NCBI GenBank assembly: GCA_001786395.1
Contig: MFWN01000092.1
Location: forward strand, 9,639 to 23,369
DNA: 13,731 nucleotides
Reading direction: 5' to 3'
From: Candidatus Pacearchaeota archaeon RBG_13_36_9
GTDB taxonomy: Archaea > Nanobdellota > Nanobdellia > Pacearchaeales > GW2011-AR1
Shown: piece by piece, positions 6,468 through 12,553 of the stretch
Numbering within the stretch: position 1 is the stretch's first letter
Layout of the letters: each line of letters begins with the position of its first letter
Position numbers and translations under genes: made by a program
The notes under the pieces: model-generated
Databases searched by the model: none
The model's input: the letters and a program-made list of their open reading frames with translations, nothing else
Told to the model about the DNA's origin: nothing

Positions 6468-6839
6468 TTATATGGGATAATCCCAGAATCCCAAAGCACC
6501 CTTTACATTTTTTATTTCTTTTATCGTTTCAACTTTCCCCAATATAAACCCATAGCTTCCCAAGTCCCATGCTGCCAGATGCTTGTCCCTGTCTTTCTTG
6601 AATTCTTCCTCATCTTTATAATGCTTCACCTCTTCTAGTGTTGCTTTCCCCACAATTGCCTGCCTTGACAAATCCTCTTCTTTGTATCCATATTTTTTCA
6701 TTGCCTCTTCATCAATATTTCCAGAAGCATGGATAAGAAAGGGGCCTCTAAAGCTGGTGTTCCACTTCCTTATTTCAATCTTTTTCCTCCCCTGCATAAT
6801 GAGTTCAGCCCACGGCTGTTTTAAAGATAAGGTTTTCAT
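6468..6839 (-). CDS. ASCH-domain protein
   Basis: This 123-residue protein is almost entirely an ASCH domain, a PUA-like beta-barrel fold that binds RNA or nucleosides; some bacterial members (YqfB) hydrolyse N4-acetylcytidine. The family motif GxKxxExR is perfect at residues 17-24 (GRKKIEIR), after the usual SLKQPWAELI. The ATG at 6839 is chosen over an upstream TTG at 6845 because the box ATAAAAACC (6861-6869) lies 26 nt before it, as in other leaderless genes of this window; that box overlaps the end of the NlpC/P60-like gene. Neighbours include a deaminase and a deoxyribosyltransferase-like fusion, so a role in handling modified nucleosides is possible (inference). Confidence 0.85.
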   Translation of the reverse strand: MKTLSLKQPWAELIMQGRKKIEIRKWNTSFRGPFLIHASGNIDEEAMKKYGYKEEDLSRQAIVGKATLEEVKHYKDEEEFKKDRDKHLAAWDLGSYGFILGKVETIKEIKNVKGALGFWDYPI

Positions 6840-6870
6840 AAGCAAAACAATTAAAACGAGGTTTTTATTA

Positions 6871-7434
6871 TTAACTATTTTTCCCTTCAGGATTTATCTT
6901 TTTCTGTCTGATAAAACTGTAATAGCGCACAGCATATCTCGGATAGTTTTCTAAATAATGTTCCACAGAAGAAATTTCAAATTTTTCTTTGTAGTTTCTT
7001 TGATGAAAAATTATGTGCCTTCCATCTGTAAATTCAGAAAAAACTGCAGAATGTACAAGCCAATTAAATTCATCATCCCAAAGACCAACAACTCCCCCTT
7101 TTTCAGGAAAGTTATCTTCTCTGGAATTTTTTTCTAAGATTTTCTTCATAAGATTTCCGTCAACATGTCCCGGCCTTCCGGGCTGCAGGACCCAGTTAAG
7201 AGGGTAAGTATAAGGTTCCATTGGAGGCCCTTCAATATACTTTTCTTTTCCAAGCAGGTAAATAACTGTTCCATGACAGTTAGGGAATACCGGCTCTCCG
7301 GAGGGGCCTTTCCCAACAGGTTTTCCAACCAAATCCGGATTTCCCAATAAGTATCTGATTCTCCTCCAGAAAGGAAGATTAATCAAGTTTCCCCGTGCAT
7401 GAATCTTCCATAAAGGAGTTTCTTCATTTTCCAT
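6871..7434 (-). CDS. NlpC/P60-like papain-fold protein (tentative)
   Basis: The 187-residue protein has features of the NlpC/P60 papain-like fold: a candidate catalytic cysteine C53 in PNCHGTVIYLLG, a hydrophobic strand around GGVVGLWDDEFN (113-124), and a candidate histidine H128 in WLVHSAVFSEF followed by GRHIIFHQ. The order C...H and the pattern of a glycine-rich strand before H match that superfamily. The assignment is from motif pattern alone and is uncertain; the protein lacks a signal peptide and would act in the cytoplasm. The ATG lies 16 nt after the stop of the P-loop/deoxyribosyltransferase-like gene, so the two are probably co-transcribed. Confidence 0.55.
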   Translation of the reverse strand: MENEETPLWKIHARGNLINLPFWRRIRYLLGNPDLVGKPVGKGPSGEPVFPNCHGTVIYLLGKEKYIEGPPMEPYTYPLNWVLQPGRPGHVDGNLMKKILEKNSREDNFPEKGGVVGLWDDEFNWLVHSAVFSEFTDGRHIIFHQRNYKEKFEISSVEHYLENYPRYAVRYYSFIRQKKINPEGKNS

Positions 7435-7450
7435 TTTAATCTTACCAGAT

Positions 7451-8491
7451 CTATTTTCTCTTAAAATGCTCCAGTGACTGCCTCATATGCTCCCTGAAGA
7501 AAACAAAAAATTCCTCCTCATTTTTAAAAACCTTGTGTGCAATGTCCATGAACGGGCTTAGATGCGCTTTTGGAATAATAACGAAAACGTACTTTCCAGT
7601 TTCTCTCGCTCTCGTGCACTCATCGCTTACTCCTTTAGACAAACTGACTTCAGAAGAAGGATAGTATGCAACAACATGGGTTGCCTGCGCGATATCCCAG
7701 TTCATGTCTCTGTGAACAGTCTGCCTGTCAATTGCATCTTTCTCTGCTTTGCTTATGCCCTCTCCAAGCTCCGCATCAATGTCTGCAGGGTCTATAACCG
7801 GAGTCTCCTGTCCGTCAATCTCTTTCCTCAGATTCCTAATCCTCTCCTTGAAATTATTGATCTTTTGAGTGTCTTCTCCAGAAACCTCGGTCATTGGGAA
7901 GCTGGAATAAACTAAAAATAAATTGTCTAAAAGAGCATTAATTATAGCTGGATTTTGTTTTGCTGAAAACACGTACATTGGCTTTTGGTAGTTAGATGCC
8001 CATCCTTTTGTCACATTCACCTCTATATTCTGCCACAAAAGCAAGTCCCTTAAATCATGAGTTTGAGCTCTCCCCATTACCTTTTTCAGCTGGTTCCCCT
8101 TTATAACAGACGGCTTGTTGATTATTGTAATAAACATATCCATGGGTATTTTGTTAAGGTGGTTCCAGTCGTAAGCATTTTCATAGACATTGTTCCAGAA
8201 AAACTGGGCATGTGTATCTATGAAGATTAGGTCATATTCCCCCCTGTCCCTTTCCAAGTTATCAATTATCTTCCTGAAAACCTTATCTCTTAAATTAGCA
8301 AGCGCCTCTGGCTGCAGGTTAAGAAGGTTCTCTCTTGGTATGGGTATAGGAGAATATTCCCGGGCAAATTCATAGAGCATATCCCCTGTTCTGTAGGTTT
8401 TCACCTTTTTCCCGCCTGTTGGATATCTCGCGCAAAAAGCTCCGCTCCCGCTTCCGGAAATTCCAGTAACAATTATTATTTTCGCAGGCAT
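7451..8491 (-). CDS. P-loop kinase-like domain fused to nucleoside deoxyribosyltransferase-like domain
   Basis: This 346-residue protein joins two nucleotide-related domains. Residues 1-195 resemble an archaeal adenylate kinase-type P-loop protein: the loop VTGISGSGSGAF (8-19) stands where GxxxxGK[ST] is expected, but the lysine and following Ser/Thr are replaced by S16 and G17. YDLIFIDTHA (86-95) is Walker B-like. Residues about 258-332 (HRDMNWDIAQATHVVAYYP, then SLSKGVSDECTRARETGKYV) resemble nucleoside 2-deoxyribosyltransferases, with E291 in the place of their catalytic glutamate. The ATG at 8491 is preferred to the one at 8539, because the latter would include a conserved leader block. 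The C-terminal part could cleave N-glycosidic bonds, with the P-loop part as a binding domain; this is inference. Confidence 0.65.
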   Translation of the reverse strand: MPAKIIIVTGISGSGSGAFCARYPTGGKKVKTYRTGDMLYEFAREYSPIPIPRENLLNLQPEALANLRDKVFRKIIDNLERDRGEYDLIFIDTHAQFFWNNVYENAYDWNHLNKIPMDMFITIINKPSVIKGNQLKKVMGRAQTHDLRDLLLWQNIEVNVTKGWASNYQKPMYVFSAKQNPAIINALLDNLFLVYSSFPMTEVSGEDTQKINNFKERIRNLRKEIDGQETPVIDPADIDAELGEGISKAEKDAIDRQTVHRDMNWDIAQATHVVAYYPSSEVSLSKGVSDECTRARETGKYVFVIIPKAHLSPFMDIAHKVFKNEEEFFVFFREHMRQSLEHFKRK

Positions 8492-8560
8492 TTTTATGCA
8501 TCCTCTTGTTAGAACTCTTTTCCCTGGGGCTGTTTTCATATAGGATTGTGGGTTTTTAGA
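8492..8560 (-). promoter_or_regulatory. Promoter plus conserved leader block (copy C)
   Basis: Minus-strand sequence contains TCTAAAAACCC (8550-8560), then about 20 nt further CAGCCCCAGGGAAAAGAGTT and CTAACAAGAGG before the ATG at 8491. Over 23 bases it differs at only four positions from the block before the HTH gene (1590). The predicted transcription start near 8529 puts the CCCCAGGG element at the 5' end of the mRNA. Confidence 0.5.
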
Positions 8561-8561
8561 A

Positions 8562-9113
8562 TTAACTGTTTTTATCCTTTACCAGCACAGCTGCCCTGCT
8601 CATCATCATCTTAGGCCTCTTGATTACCTTAAAGCCCTGCTTTTCAGCCATTTCAATCTCCTCTTCAAACTCGTTTCTTGAAACATGAAATATCGGCTCT
8701 GCGATATACATTTTCTCCCTGTCTTTTAGTATTTTTTTCAGCTGAGCAAACAGCTTTTCCTTGTCCTTGACCTCATGAAGGACATAAAAGACAAGTATAA
8801 AATCCACTTTCTCATCAATATTTATCTCGTCTTGCTCGCATTTTACTAATTTTATTTTTTTCTCATACTTCGTCTTTTCAATGTTCCCCTTCAATAAATC
8901 AATCATTCCCTGCTGCAGGTCAGCTGCAATGACTTCTGCCCCTAAATCCACCATCCCCATAGCAAACATCCCAGGCCCGCATCCAAAATCCAGAACCTTC
9001 ATCCCCTTTTTCACATAATGCTTAAGTATCCTTCTTGGGCTCTGCATCACCTTCCTGAATCGGTTATCTAATACACCCGCTATCTTAACAGAACTAACAT
9101 CGTGCTCTTTCAT
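8562..9113 (-). CDS. Class I SAM-dependent methyltransferase
   Basis: The 183-residue protein has motif I at residues 40-48 (VLDFGCGPG), an acidic residue ending the second strand (VIAADLQQGM, D65), and the strand-4 segment VDFILVFYVLHEV (103-115), all typical of UbiE/ArsM-like methyltransferases. The C-terminal part is short and the acceptor substrate is not visible. The start is the ATG at 9113, not the TTG at 9122: the box CTCTAAAAACC (9135-9145) lies about 26 nt before it, as for other leaderless genes. The promoter shares 19 identical bases with that of the HTH gene. It ends 2 bp before the promoter of the P-loop fusion gene. Confidence 0.8.
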   Translation of the reverse strand: MKEHDVSSVKIAGVLDNRFRKVMQSPRRILKHYVKKGMKVLDFGCGPGMFAMGMVDLGAEVIAADLQQGMIDLLKGNIEKTKYEKKIKLVKCEQDEINIDEKVDFILVFYVLHEVKDKEKLFAQLKKILKDREKMYIAEPIFHVSRNEFEEEIEMAEKQGFKVIKRPKMMMSRAAVLVKDKNS

Positions 9114-9164
9114 TATAAACAATTTGAGAAAACAGGGTTTTTAGAGTTTTCTGTTTGCAAATTC

Positions 9165-9314
9165 CTATTCTTTCAAAATTCCCATCTCTTTAAGGAGTTT
9201 CATCCTTTTTTCATGCTCTTCTTCAGAAACACTCTCCTCTTTCTCCTCTTCTCTCTTAGGAGCTGGAGGAACGTATTTTTGCCTAACTGGAAACTTTAAT
9301 CTTTTGCCGCCCAT
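9165..9314 (-). CDS. Small charged protein of 49 residues
   Basis: A short gene reading MGGKRLKFPVRQKYVPPAPK and continuing with a glutamate- and lysine-rich helix that ends LKEMGILKE. The box TTTAAATAGG at 9337-9346 is 27 nt before the ATG at 9314, the same distance as in confirmed-looking leaderless genes nearby, which argues for a real gene. It has a basic proline-containing N-terminus and an acidic C-terminal helix, the type seen in RNA- or ribosome-associated small proteins, but I do not recognise it. It sits between the rubrerythrin and methyltransferase genes on the same strand. Confidence 0.6.
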   Translation of the reverse strand: MGGKRLKFPVRQKYVPPAPKREEEKEESVSEEEHEKRMKLLKEMGILKE

Positions 9315-9478
9315 AATAATCCTAATCTAAGAATACCTATTTAAAGCTTTTGAAAACTGTCCAATAAAAGCACATTTGCAATATTTCTCTTGCATCCGCT
9401 TCCCCTCCTTCCGCATAATCTAATTCGCTGCCTAACATTTCTATTAGAAGAGATTATCCAATTTAAAATAGCCCAATA

Positions 9479-9502
9479 GCTTTGCTTGACAAAGTCAGCA
9501 AA
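9479..9502. repeat. Hairpin-forming repeat, copy 1
   Basis: GCTTTGCTTGACAAAGTCAG followed by CAAA, just after the rubrerythrin gene. It is almost the same as 10163-10188 on the other side of that gene. TTTGCT and AGCAAA can pair, so it may act as a terminator or be a small dispersed repeat. Confidence 0.5.
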
Positions 9503-9519
9503 TTAAGAATTAATGGTTT

Positions 9520-10047
9520 TTATTCCTTTTCGATCTCTTTTCCAACAATTTCTTCATGCCCCTGCTCTGCATGTATCAGAGCAATAAAGAGAATCTTGAC
9601 CTTGCTGTTCTGGCTACTTTTCATAAATCCAGTGTAAAGCTCAACTGCATGGCTCTCCAGCTCTTTTGTCCTCGCTAAGTCTGCTTCAATGCTTCCCTTG
9701 CTTTTCTCTCCTTTTAGTTCAGGCACTTCTTTGCCTAAAAACTTGCAAGCCAAGTCAACATGCTCCTGCTCCACTCTTGCCAGCTGCTTGTATAATCTTT
9801 CATATTTGGAGTATTTTTCCTGGCTGCTTGCAACATCTTTATAATAAGCAGTTGCATTCATCTCTAATTTGAGTGTCTCCTCAACACTTTTCTTTTCCTC
9901 TTCTGTCATATCTGTCTTCCACAGCACAAAAAACTCTTCAACCGGCCTTATATAAGCCTTTGGCGCCCCGCAGAACGGGCAGTCATCTGGCTCTGTCCCC
10001 CCAATGTAAGGCTCTCCGCATATCTTGCAAACATAAAGCTTTGCCAT
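9520..10047 (-). CDS. Rubrerythrin-like diiron protein with N-terminal zinc ribbon
   Basis: The 175-residue protein detoxifies peroxide in anaerobes, passing electrons from a rubredoxin-like site to a diiron centre. The metal-binding ribbon is at the N-terminus, C7-x-x-C10 and C23-x-x-C26 (VCKICGEP, CPFCGAPK), which is the order of 'reverse' rubrerythrins; classical ones have it at the C-terminus. The ferritin-like bundle follows, with E62 (KLEMNATAYYK), E93-x-x-H96, E131 and E161-x-x-H164 as diiron ligands. The start at ATG 10047 is chosen over a TTG at 10056, because the box TTAAAAACC (10067-10075) lies 25 nt before it. The gene is typical of strict anaerobes meeting oxygen. It has a hairpin repeat on each side. 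Confidence 0.88.
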   Translation of the reverse strand: MAKLYVCKICGEPYIGGTEPDDCPFCGAPKAYIRPVEEFFVLWKTDMTEEEKKSVEETLKLEMNATAYYKDVASSQEKYSKYERLYKQLARVEQEHVDLACKFLGKEVPELKGEKSKGSIEADLARTKELESHAVELYTGFMKSSQNSKVKILFIALIHAEQGHEEIVGKEIEKE

Positions 10048-10075
10048 AAATCCCAATGGAAAAAAGGGTTTTTAA

Positions 10076-10297
10076 TCTTATTGGTTTTTGAAAATAATTT
10101 CACCTGAGGATTCGCTTCTCAAGTAAATAAAAAGTCTTTCCACTTTCCAAAAGATAAACTGTGCTTTGCTTGAAAAAGTCAGCAAAGCTGAAAGAAAAGT
10201 TAAGATTGCCTATTTTTAACCAGAAAGAATTACATTCTTAATGTAGGGGGCAGGGAGTTTTAAGACAGGTAATTGCATATGCAGAAAGAATTGCTTT
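10076..10297. other. Intergenic stretch upstream of rubrerythrin
   Basis: No gene is visible. The stretch contains the hairpin repeat copy at 10163-10188, a G-run (TGTAGGGGGCAGGGAG near 10242-10257), and otherwise AT-rich sequence. It separates the acetyltransferase and rubrerythrin genes, which are both on the minus strand. Confidence 0.4.
10163..10188. repeat. Hairpin-forming repeat, copy 2
   Basis: GCTTTGCT at 10163-10170 and AGCAAAGC at 10181-10188 form a perfect 8-bp stem with a 10-nt loop. It matches the copy at 9479-9502. It lies downstream of the acetyltransferase gene and upstream of the rubrerythrin promoter. Confidence 0.55.
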
Positions 10298-10825
10298 TTA
10301 TCCGATTCTCTCCCACAAGTAACAGTCCATAAATTTATTGTCTATAAACTGGTCTTCTCTGGAAATTGCGATTTTCTTAAATCCAAGCTTTTTAAGAAGC
10401 TTATTAGAAGCTTGGTTGTCCATGAGGGTTTTCCCGGATATCTTGTGCATCTTTAATTTTTTAAATGCAAAATCTATAATCGCCCTGCACGCCTCTTCTG
10501 CATACCCTTTCCTTCTCTGCGCTTCTGAAATCCAATAGCCTATCTTGCACTTCCTGCCCTTATAATCCATATCATAAAGGTTTATCATTCCAATAACTCT
10601 CTCCTCTTTTTTCAGCGTAATTGCAAGTTCATAGTGCCTCCTTCTTCTGCTTTTTGCCTGCTCGCCCATTCTTTTAATCATTTTTTTGGCTTTTTGCATA
10701 GTCAGAGGATAAGGAATATACCACACAAAATAATTTATCTCCCTGGAATTTCCAGCCAAGACAAAATCTGCAGTATCTTCTTTCTTTACATCCCTTAAAA
10801 TAAGCCTTTTTGTTTTAATGTCCAT
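10298..10825 (-). CDS. GNAT acetyltransferase, RimJ/RimL-like
   Basis: The 175-residue protein is an N-acetyltransferase of the GNAT fold that uses acetyl-CoA. It starts with the family's typical TKRLILRDVKKEDTADF, has the acetyl-CoA pyrophosphate loop in QRRKGYAEEACRAI (residues about 102-115), and ends with NQASNKLLKKLGFKKI (about 137-152), in which N and the LGF pattern are characteristic. RimJ/RimL relatives acetylate N-termini of ribosomal proteins or small amines such as spermidine; the substrate here is unknown. The box ATAAAAACC at 10852-10860 is about 31 nt before the ATG, and the TTTAAAT box of the divergent antitoxin gene is within 40 bp. Confidence 0.87.
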   Translation of the reverse strand: MDIKTKRLILRDVKKEDTADFVLAGNSREINYFVWYIPYPLTMQKAKKMIKRMGEQAKSRRRRHYELAITLKKEERVIGMINLYDMDYKGRKCKIGYWISEAQRRKGYAEEACRAIIDFAFKKLKMHKISGKTLMDNQASNKLLKKLGFKKIAISREDQFIDNKFMDCYLWERIG

Positions 10826-10886
10826 TTTCTTCTATAAATGTAAGTGTAGTAGGTTTTTATATCTTAATCCACTGTAAAAAATGAAA

Positions 10887-10926
10887 GATTTAAATAGTAT
10901 CAATTGATAATATTATCAGGTGATAA
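10887..10926 (+). promoter_or_regulatory. Antitoxin promoter with palindromic operator
   Basis: TATA box TTTAAATAG (10889-10897) is followed at once by the perfect 14-bp palindrome TGATAATATTATCA (10905-10918) and by another half-site, TGATAA (10921-10926). That last half-site overlaps the ribosome-binding site GGTGAT (10919-10924). A protein bound here would cover the transcription start, fitting self-repression by the winged-helix product. Confidence 0.6.
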
Positions 10927-10931
10927 ATAAA

Positions 10932-11213
10932 ATGGAACAGGAAATGAATTTTAATATAGGCAATATAATTACAAGAAGCCCGAGGCTTGAGACTGTAATT
11001 CTAGTTGAGAAGTTTATTAAAGAATACAGCGGGAAGTACAAGAAAACAGAATTGTTCAATAAACTGCCCAAAAAAATAATGTGGGGGACTTTTAATGTCA
11101 TACTTGAATATCTTTATGAAAACAACAAGATAGGCCTGGATAAAAAAGGGTATATTGTTTATATCTGGAATCCGGAATTAATTAAGCGATTAATGGATAA
11201 GAAGAGATATTAA
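10932..11213 (+). CDS. Winged-helix antitoxin/regulator
   Basis: The 93-residue protein (from ATG 10932) has the winged-helix pattern VEKFIKEYSGKYKKTELFNK, LPKKIMWGTFNVILEYLYEN, then a two-strand wing NKIGLDKKGYIVYIWNPELI. Archaeal proteins of this type commonly precede RelE-like toxins, and such a toxin frame follows here. A GTG at 10920 could extend it by four residues, but GGTGAT at 10919-10924 is a strong ribosome-binding site for ATG 10932 (7-nt spacing). The palindrome in its promoter suggests that it represses its own operon. It lacks a separate toxin-wrapping tail that I can define; the C-terminal LIKRLMDKKRY is basic. Confidence 0.75.
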   Translation: MEQEMNFNIGNIITRSPRLETVILVEKFIKEYSGKYKKTELFNKLPKKIMWGTFNVILEYLYENNKIGLDKKGYIVYIWNPELIKRLMDKKRY

Positions 11214-11226
11214 GTGGAGAATTAAA

Positions 11227-11562
11227 ATAAGACCATTTAAACCTGCAAATGGAGTTATTTTTGCAGATTCTAAAACAGAAGAAGCTTTTAATTCACTTAC
11301 AGAAGACAGCCCCTTAAAAAAGGCAGTCAGAAAGGCGATTTCTGACCTAAAAGAAAATGTATTCTGTGGAGAAAAGATTACTTATAAGTTAATTCCAAAA
11401 GAGTATATTAAAAAGTATAATATAGACAATTTATTTTGGTATAAGTTATCCAAGGAATGGAGATTGGTTTATTCTGTAGCTGGAAATAACATCGAAGTAC
11501 TTGCAATTATTATAGAATATTTTTCCAGCCATAAAGAATACGAAAGGCGATTTGGGTATTAA
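11227..11562 (+). CDS. RelE-like toxin with ATA in place of ATG start
   Basis: The frame downstream of the antitoxin encodes a RelE/YoeB-type protein: RPFKPANGVIFADSKTEEAF at the start, then NLFWYKLSKEWRLVYSV and LAIIIEYFSSHKEYERRFGY at the end. The WRLVY segment and the terminal Y/R residues match the usual mRNA-interferase core. With an ATA start at 11227 it is 111 residues. The frame has no ATG, GTG or TTG until codon 80, yet GGAG at 11216-11219 sits 7 nt before the ATA. It is open upstream to a stop at 11191, so an ATT start at 11209 is an alternative. Either the start uses AUA weakly, or the start codon has been lost by one G-to-A change. The stop codon directly touches that of the convergent TrmB gene. 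Confidence 0.7.
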   Translation: MRPFKPANGVIFADSKTEEAFNSLTEDSPLKKAVRKAISDLKENVFCGEKITYKLIPKEYIKKYNIDNLFWYKLSKEWRLVYSVAGNNIEVLAIIIEYFSSHKEYERRFGY

Positions 11563-12303
11563 TTATTTTTTGCTTATCTCCCATAGTCTTAAGATATACT
11601 GCTTGTATGTTTCTGCAATATCCTTGCTTTTTATAAGTATTAGCGAAGGATTGTCTTTTACCCAATTAATCATCGCAACATTGTTTCCAAAAATAAGGGT
11701 CATTATAGGGGAGAGATAATCTGTATGCAGAAATCTATAGTCCCATCCTTTTCCTAGGCCTAAATATTCCTTGGCTCCCTTAAGAGATTTTCTTATTTCT
11801 TTTGTATCATTATAAATAATTTTAACTTTGATTTTTCTTTTTATTCTTTCCTTCATCCATTTTTCCATAAAAAAGGGCATCACTTCAGCAGTTTTTCTTG
11901 AAGCCCCCATTACAAACATCTCTTTTTCTTCCAGCATTAAATTCATTATTGTCTGAATTCCTTTCTTGCCCTCATAAATTTCTGTTTTTGTAGCTTCTGT
12001 GCTTGTTTGCTTCTTTATTTCTTCTAATTCCGGGAGTATATCTTTTATTTTCTTCTTTTTGTATTCCAGGCCTTCAACTATTGTTTTGGGCTCGCTCGCA
12101 GAGAAGTATTTCTTAAAATCCCTGATGATATAACTTACCAGGCCTTCTTGCTCTAATCTTTCCAAAACATCGTATATCGAAGCTCTTGGAATCTCTGCTT
12201 TTGCAGCTATTTGTGCTGCAGTGCTCTCCCCTAGTCTAAGCAAGGTCAAGTATACTTTAATATCCACCTCATTTAATCCCAATAGCTTTAGTTCTTCTTC
12301 CAT
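11563..12303 (-). CDS. TrmB-family transcriptional regulator
   Basis: This 246-residue protein starts with the TrmB winged-helix domain: LKLLGLNEVDIKVYLTLLRL (residues about 5-24), then AAQIAAKAEIPRASIYDVLE and RLEQEGLVSY, a classical reading head of archaeal sugar-transport and metabolic regulators. A coiled-coil linker (about 78-102) leads to a C-terminal effector-like domain (about 105-246) with the TEIYEGKKGIQ and MFVMGASRK segments common in this family. Some TrmB proteins bind sugars; the ligand here is unknown. The box GATTAAAAAC at 12324-12333 lies about 25 nt before the ATG. It is divergent from the AbrB-SLOG-NAPRTase operon across about 106 bp, so it may regulate that operon (inference). 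Confidence 0.87.
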   Translation of the reverse strand: MEEELKLLGLNEVDIKVYLTLLRLGESTAAQIAAKAEIPRASIYDVLERLEQEGLVSYIIRDFKKYFSASEPKTIVEGLEYKKKKIKDILPELEEIKKQTSTEATKTEIYEGKKGIQTIMNLMLEEKEMFVMGASRKTAEVMPFFMEKWMKERIKRKIKVKIIYNDTKEIRKSLKGAKEYLGLGKGWDYRFLHTDYLSPIMTLIFGNNVAMINWVKDNPSLILIKSKDIAETYKQYILRLWEISKK

Positions 12304-12365
12304 CCTTCTGATTGTTTTTCTTTGTTTTTAATCCTTTCTATTGTTGAGTTTTTTCCACAGCATAA

Positions 12366-12402
12366 TTTTAAATAGATTATGTTTGATATTGTAACTATGG
12401 AG
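12366..12402 (+). promoter_or_regulatory. Promoter and ribosome-binding site of the NAD-related operon
   Basis: TTTTAAATAG at 12366-12375 is a TATA box that predicts transcription from about 12397. GGAG at 12399-12402 lies 7 nt before the ATG at 12410, so the first gene has a short leader with a ribosome-binding site, unlike the leaderless genes nearby. Confidence 0.55.
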
Positions 12403-12409
12403 TAATAAA

Positions 12410-12553
12410 ATGAAAATAAGACAATTCACAATAACCAAGAGAATAGCCAAGCATGGCTCTCAGGCAATTATAGTCGTACCCCGGCTGTTAGAGTCTGAAC
12501 TCAGGCCGGGCACAATCACTAAAATAATCATAGAGATAATTAAGGAGGCAACA
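12410..12553 (+). CDS. AbrB/SpoVT-like DNA-binding protein, 48 residues
   Basis: A very short gene encoding a single swapped-hairpin AbrB domain: FTITKRIAKHGSQAIIVVPR (residues 6-25), then the turn-and-strand part LRPGTITKIIIEII (31-44). The pattern K/R-x3-HG-x2-AIIVVPR-x3...LRPG-x-x-x-x-I is typical of archaeal AbrB proteins. GGAG at 12399-12402 sits 7 nt before the ATG. Its stop overlaps the start of the next gene (ATGA at 12553-12556), so translation is coupled. As first gene of the operon it is likely an autoregulator. Like the two fusions at 1659-2444 and 2565-3371, it carries the AbrB fold, but here alone. Confidence 0.75.

Noticed and set aside
8492..8539. Upstream ATG at 8539 extending the P-loop fusion protein by 16 residues.
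   Set aside because: The extra stretch is the conserved leader block, and the family's P-loop normally starts a few residues after the Met, as it does from 8491.
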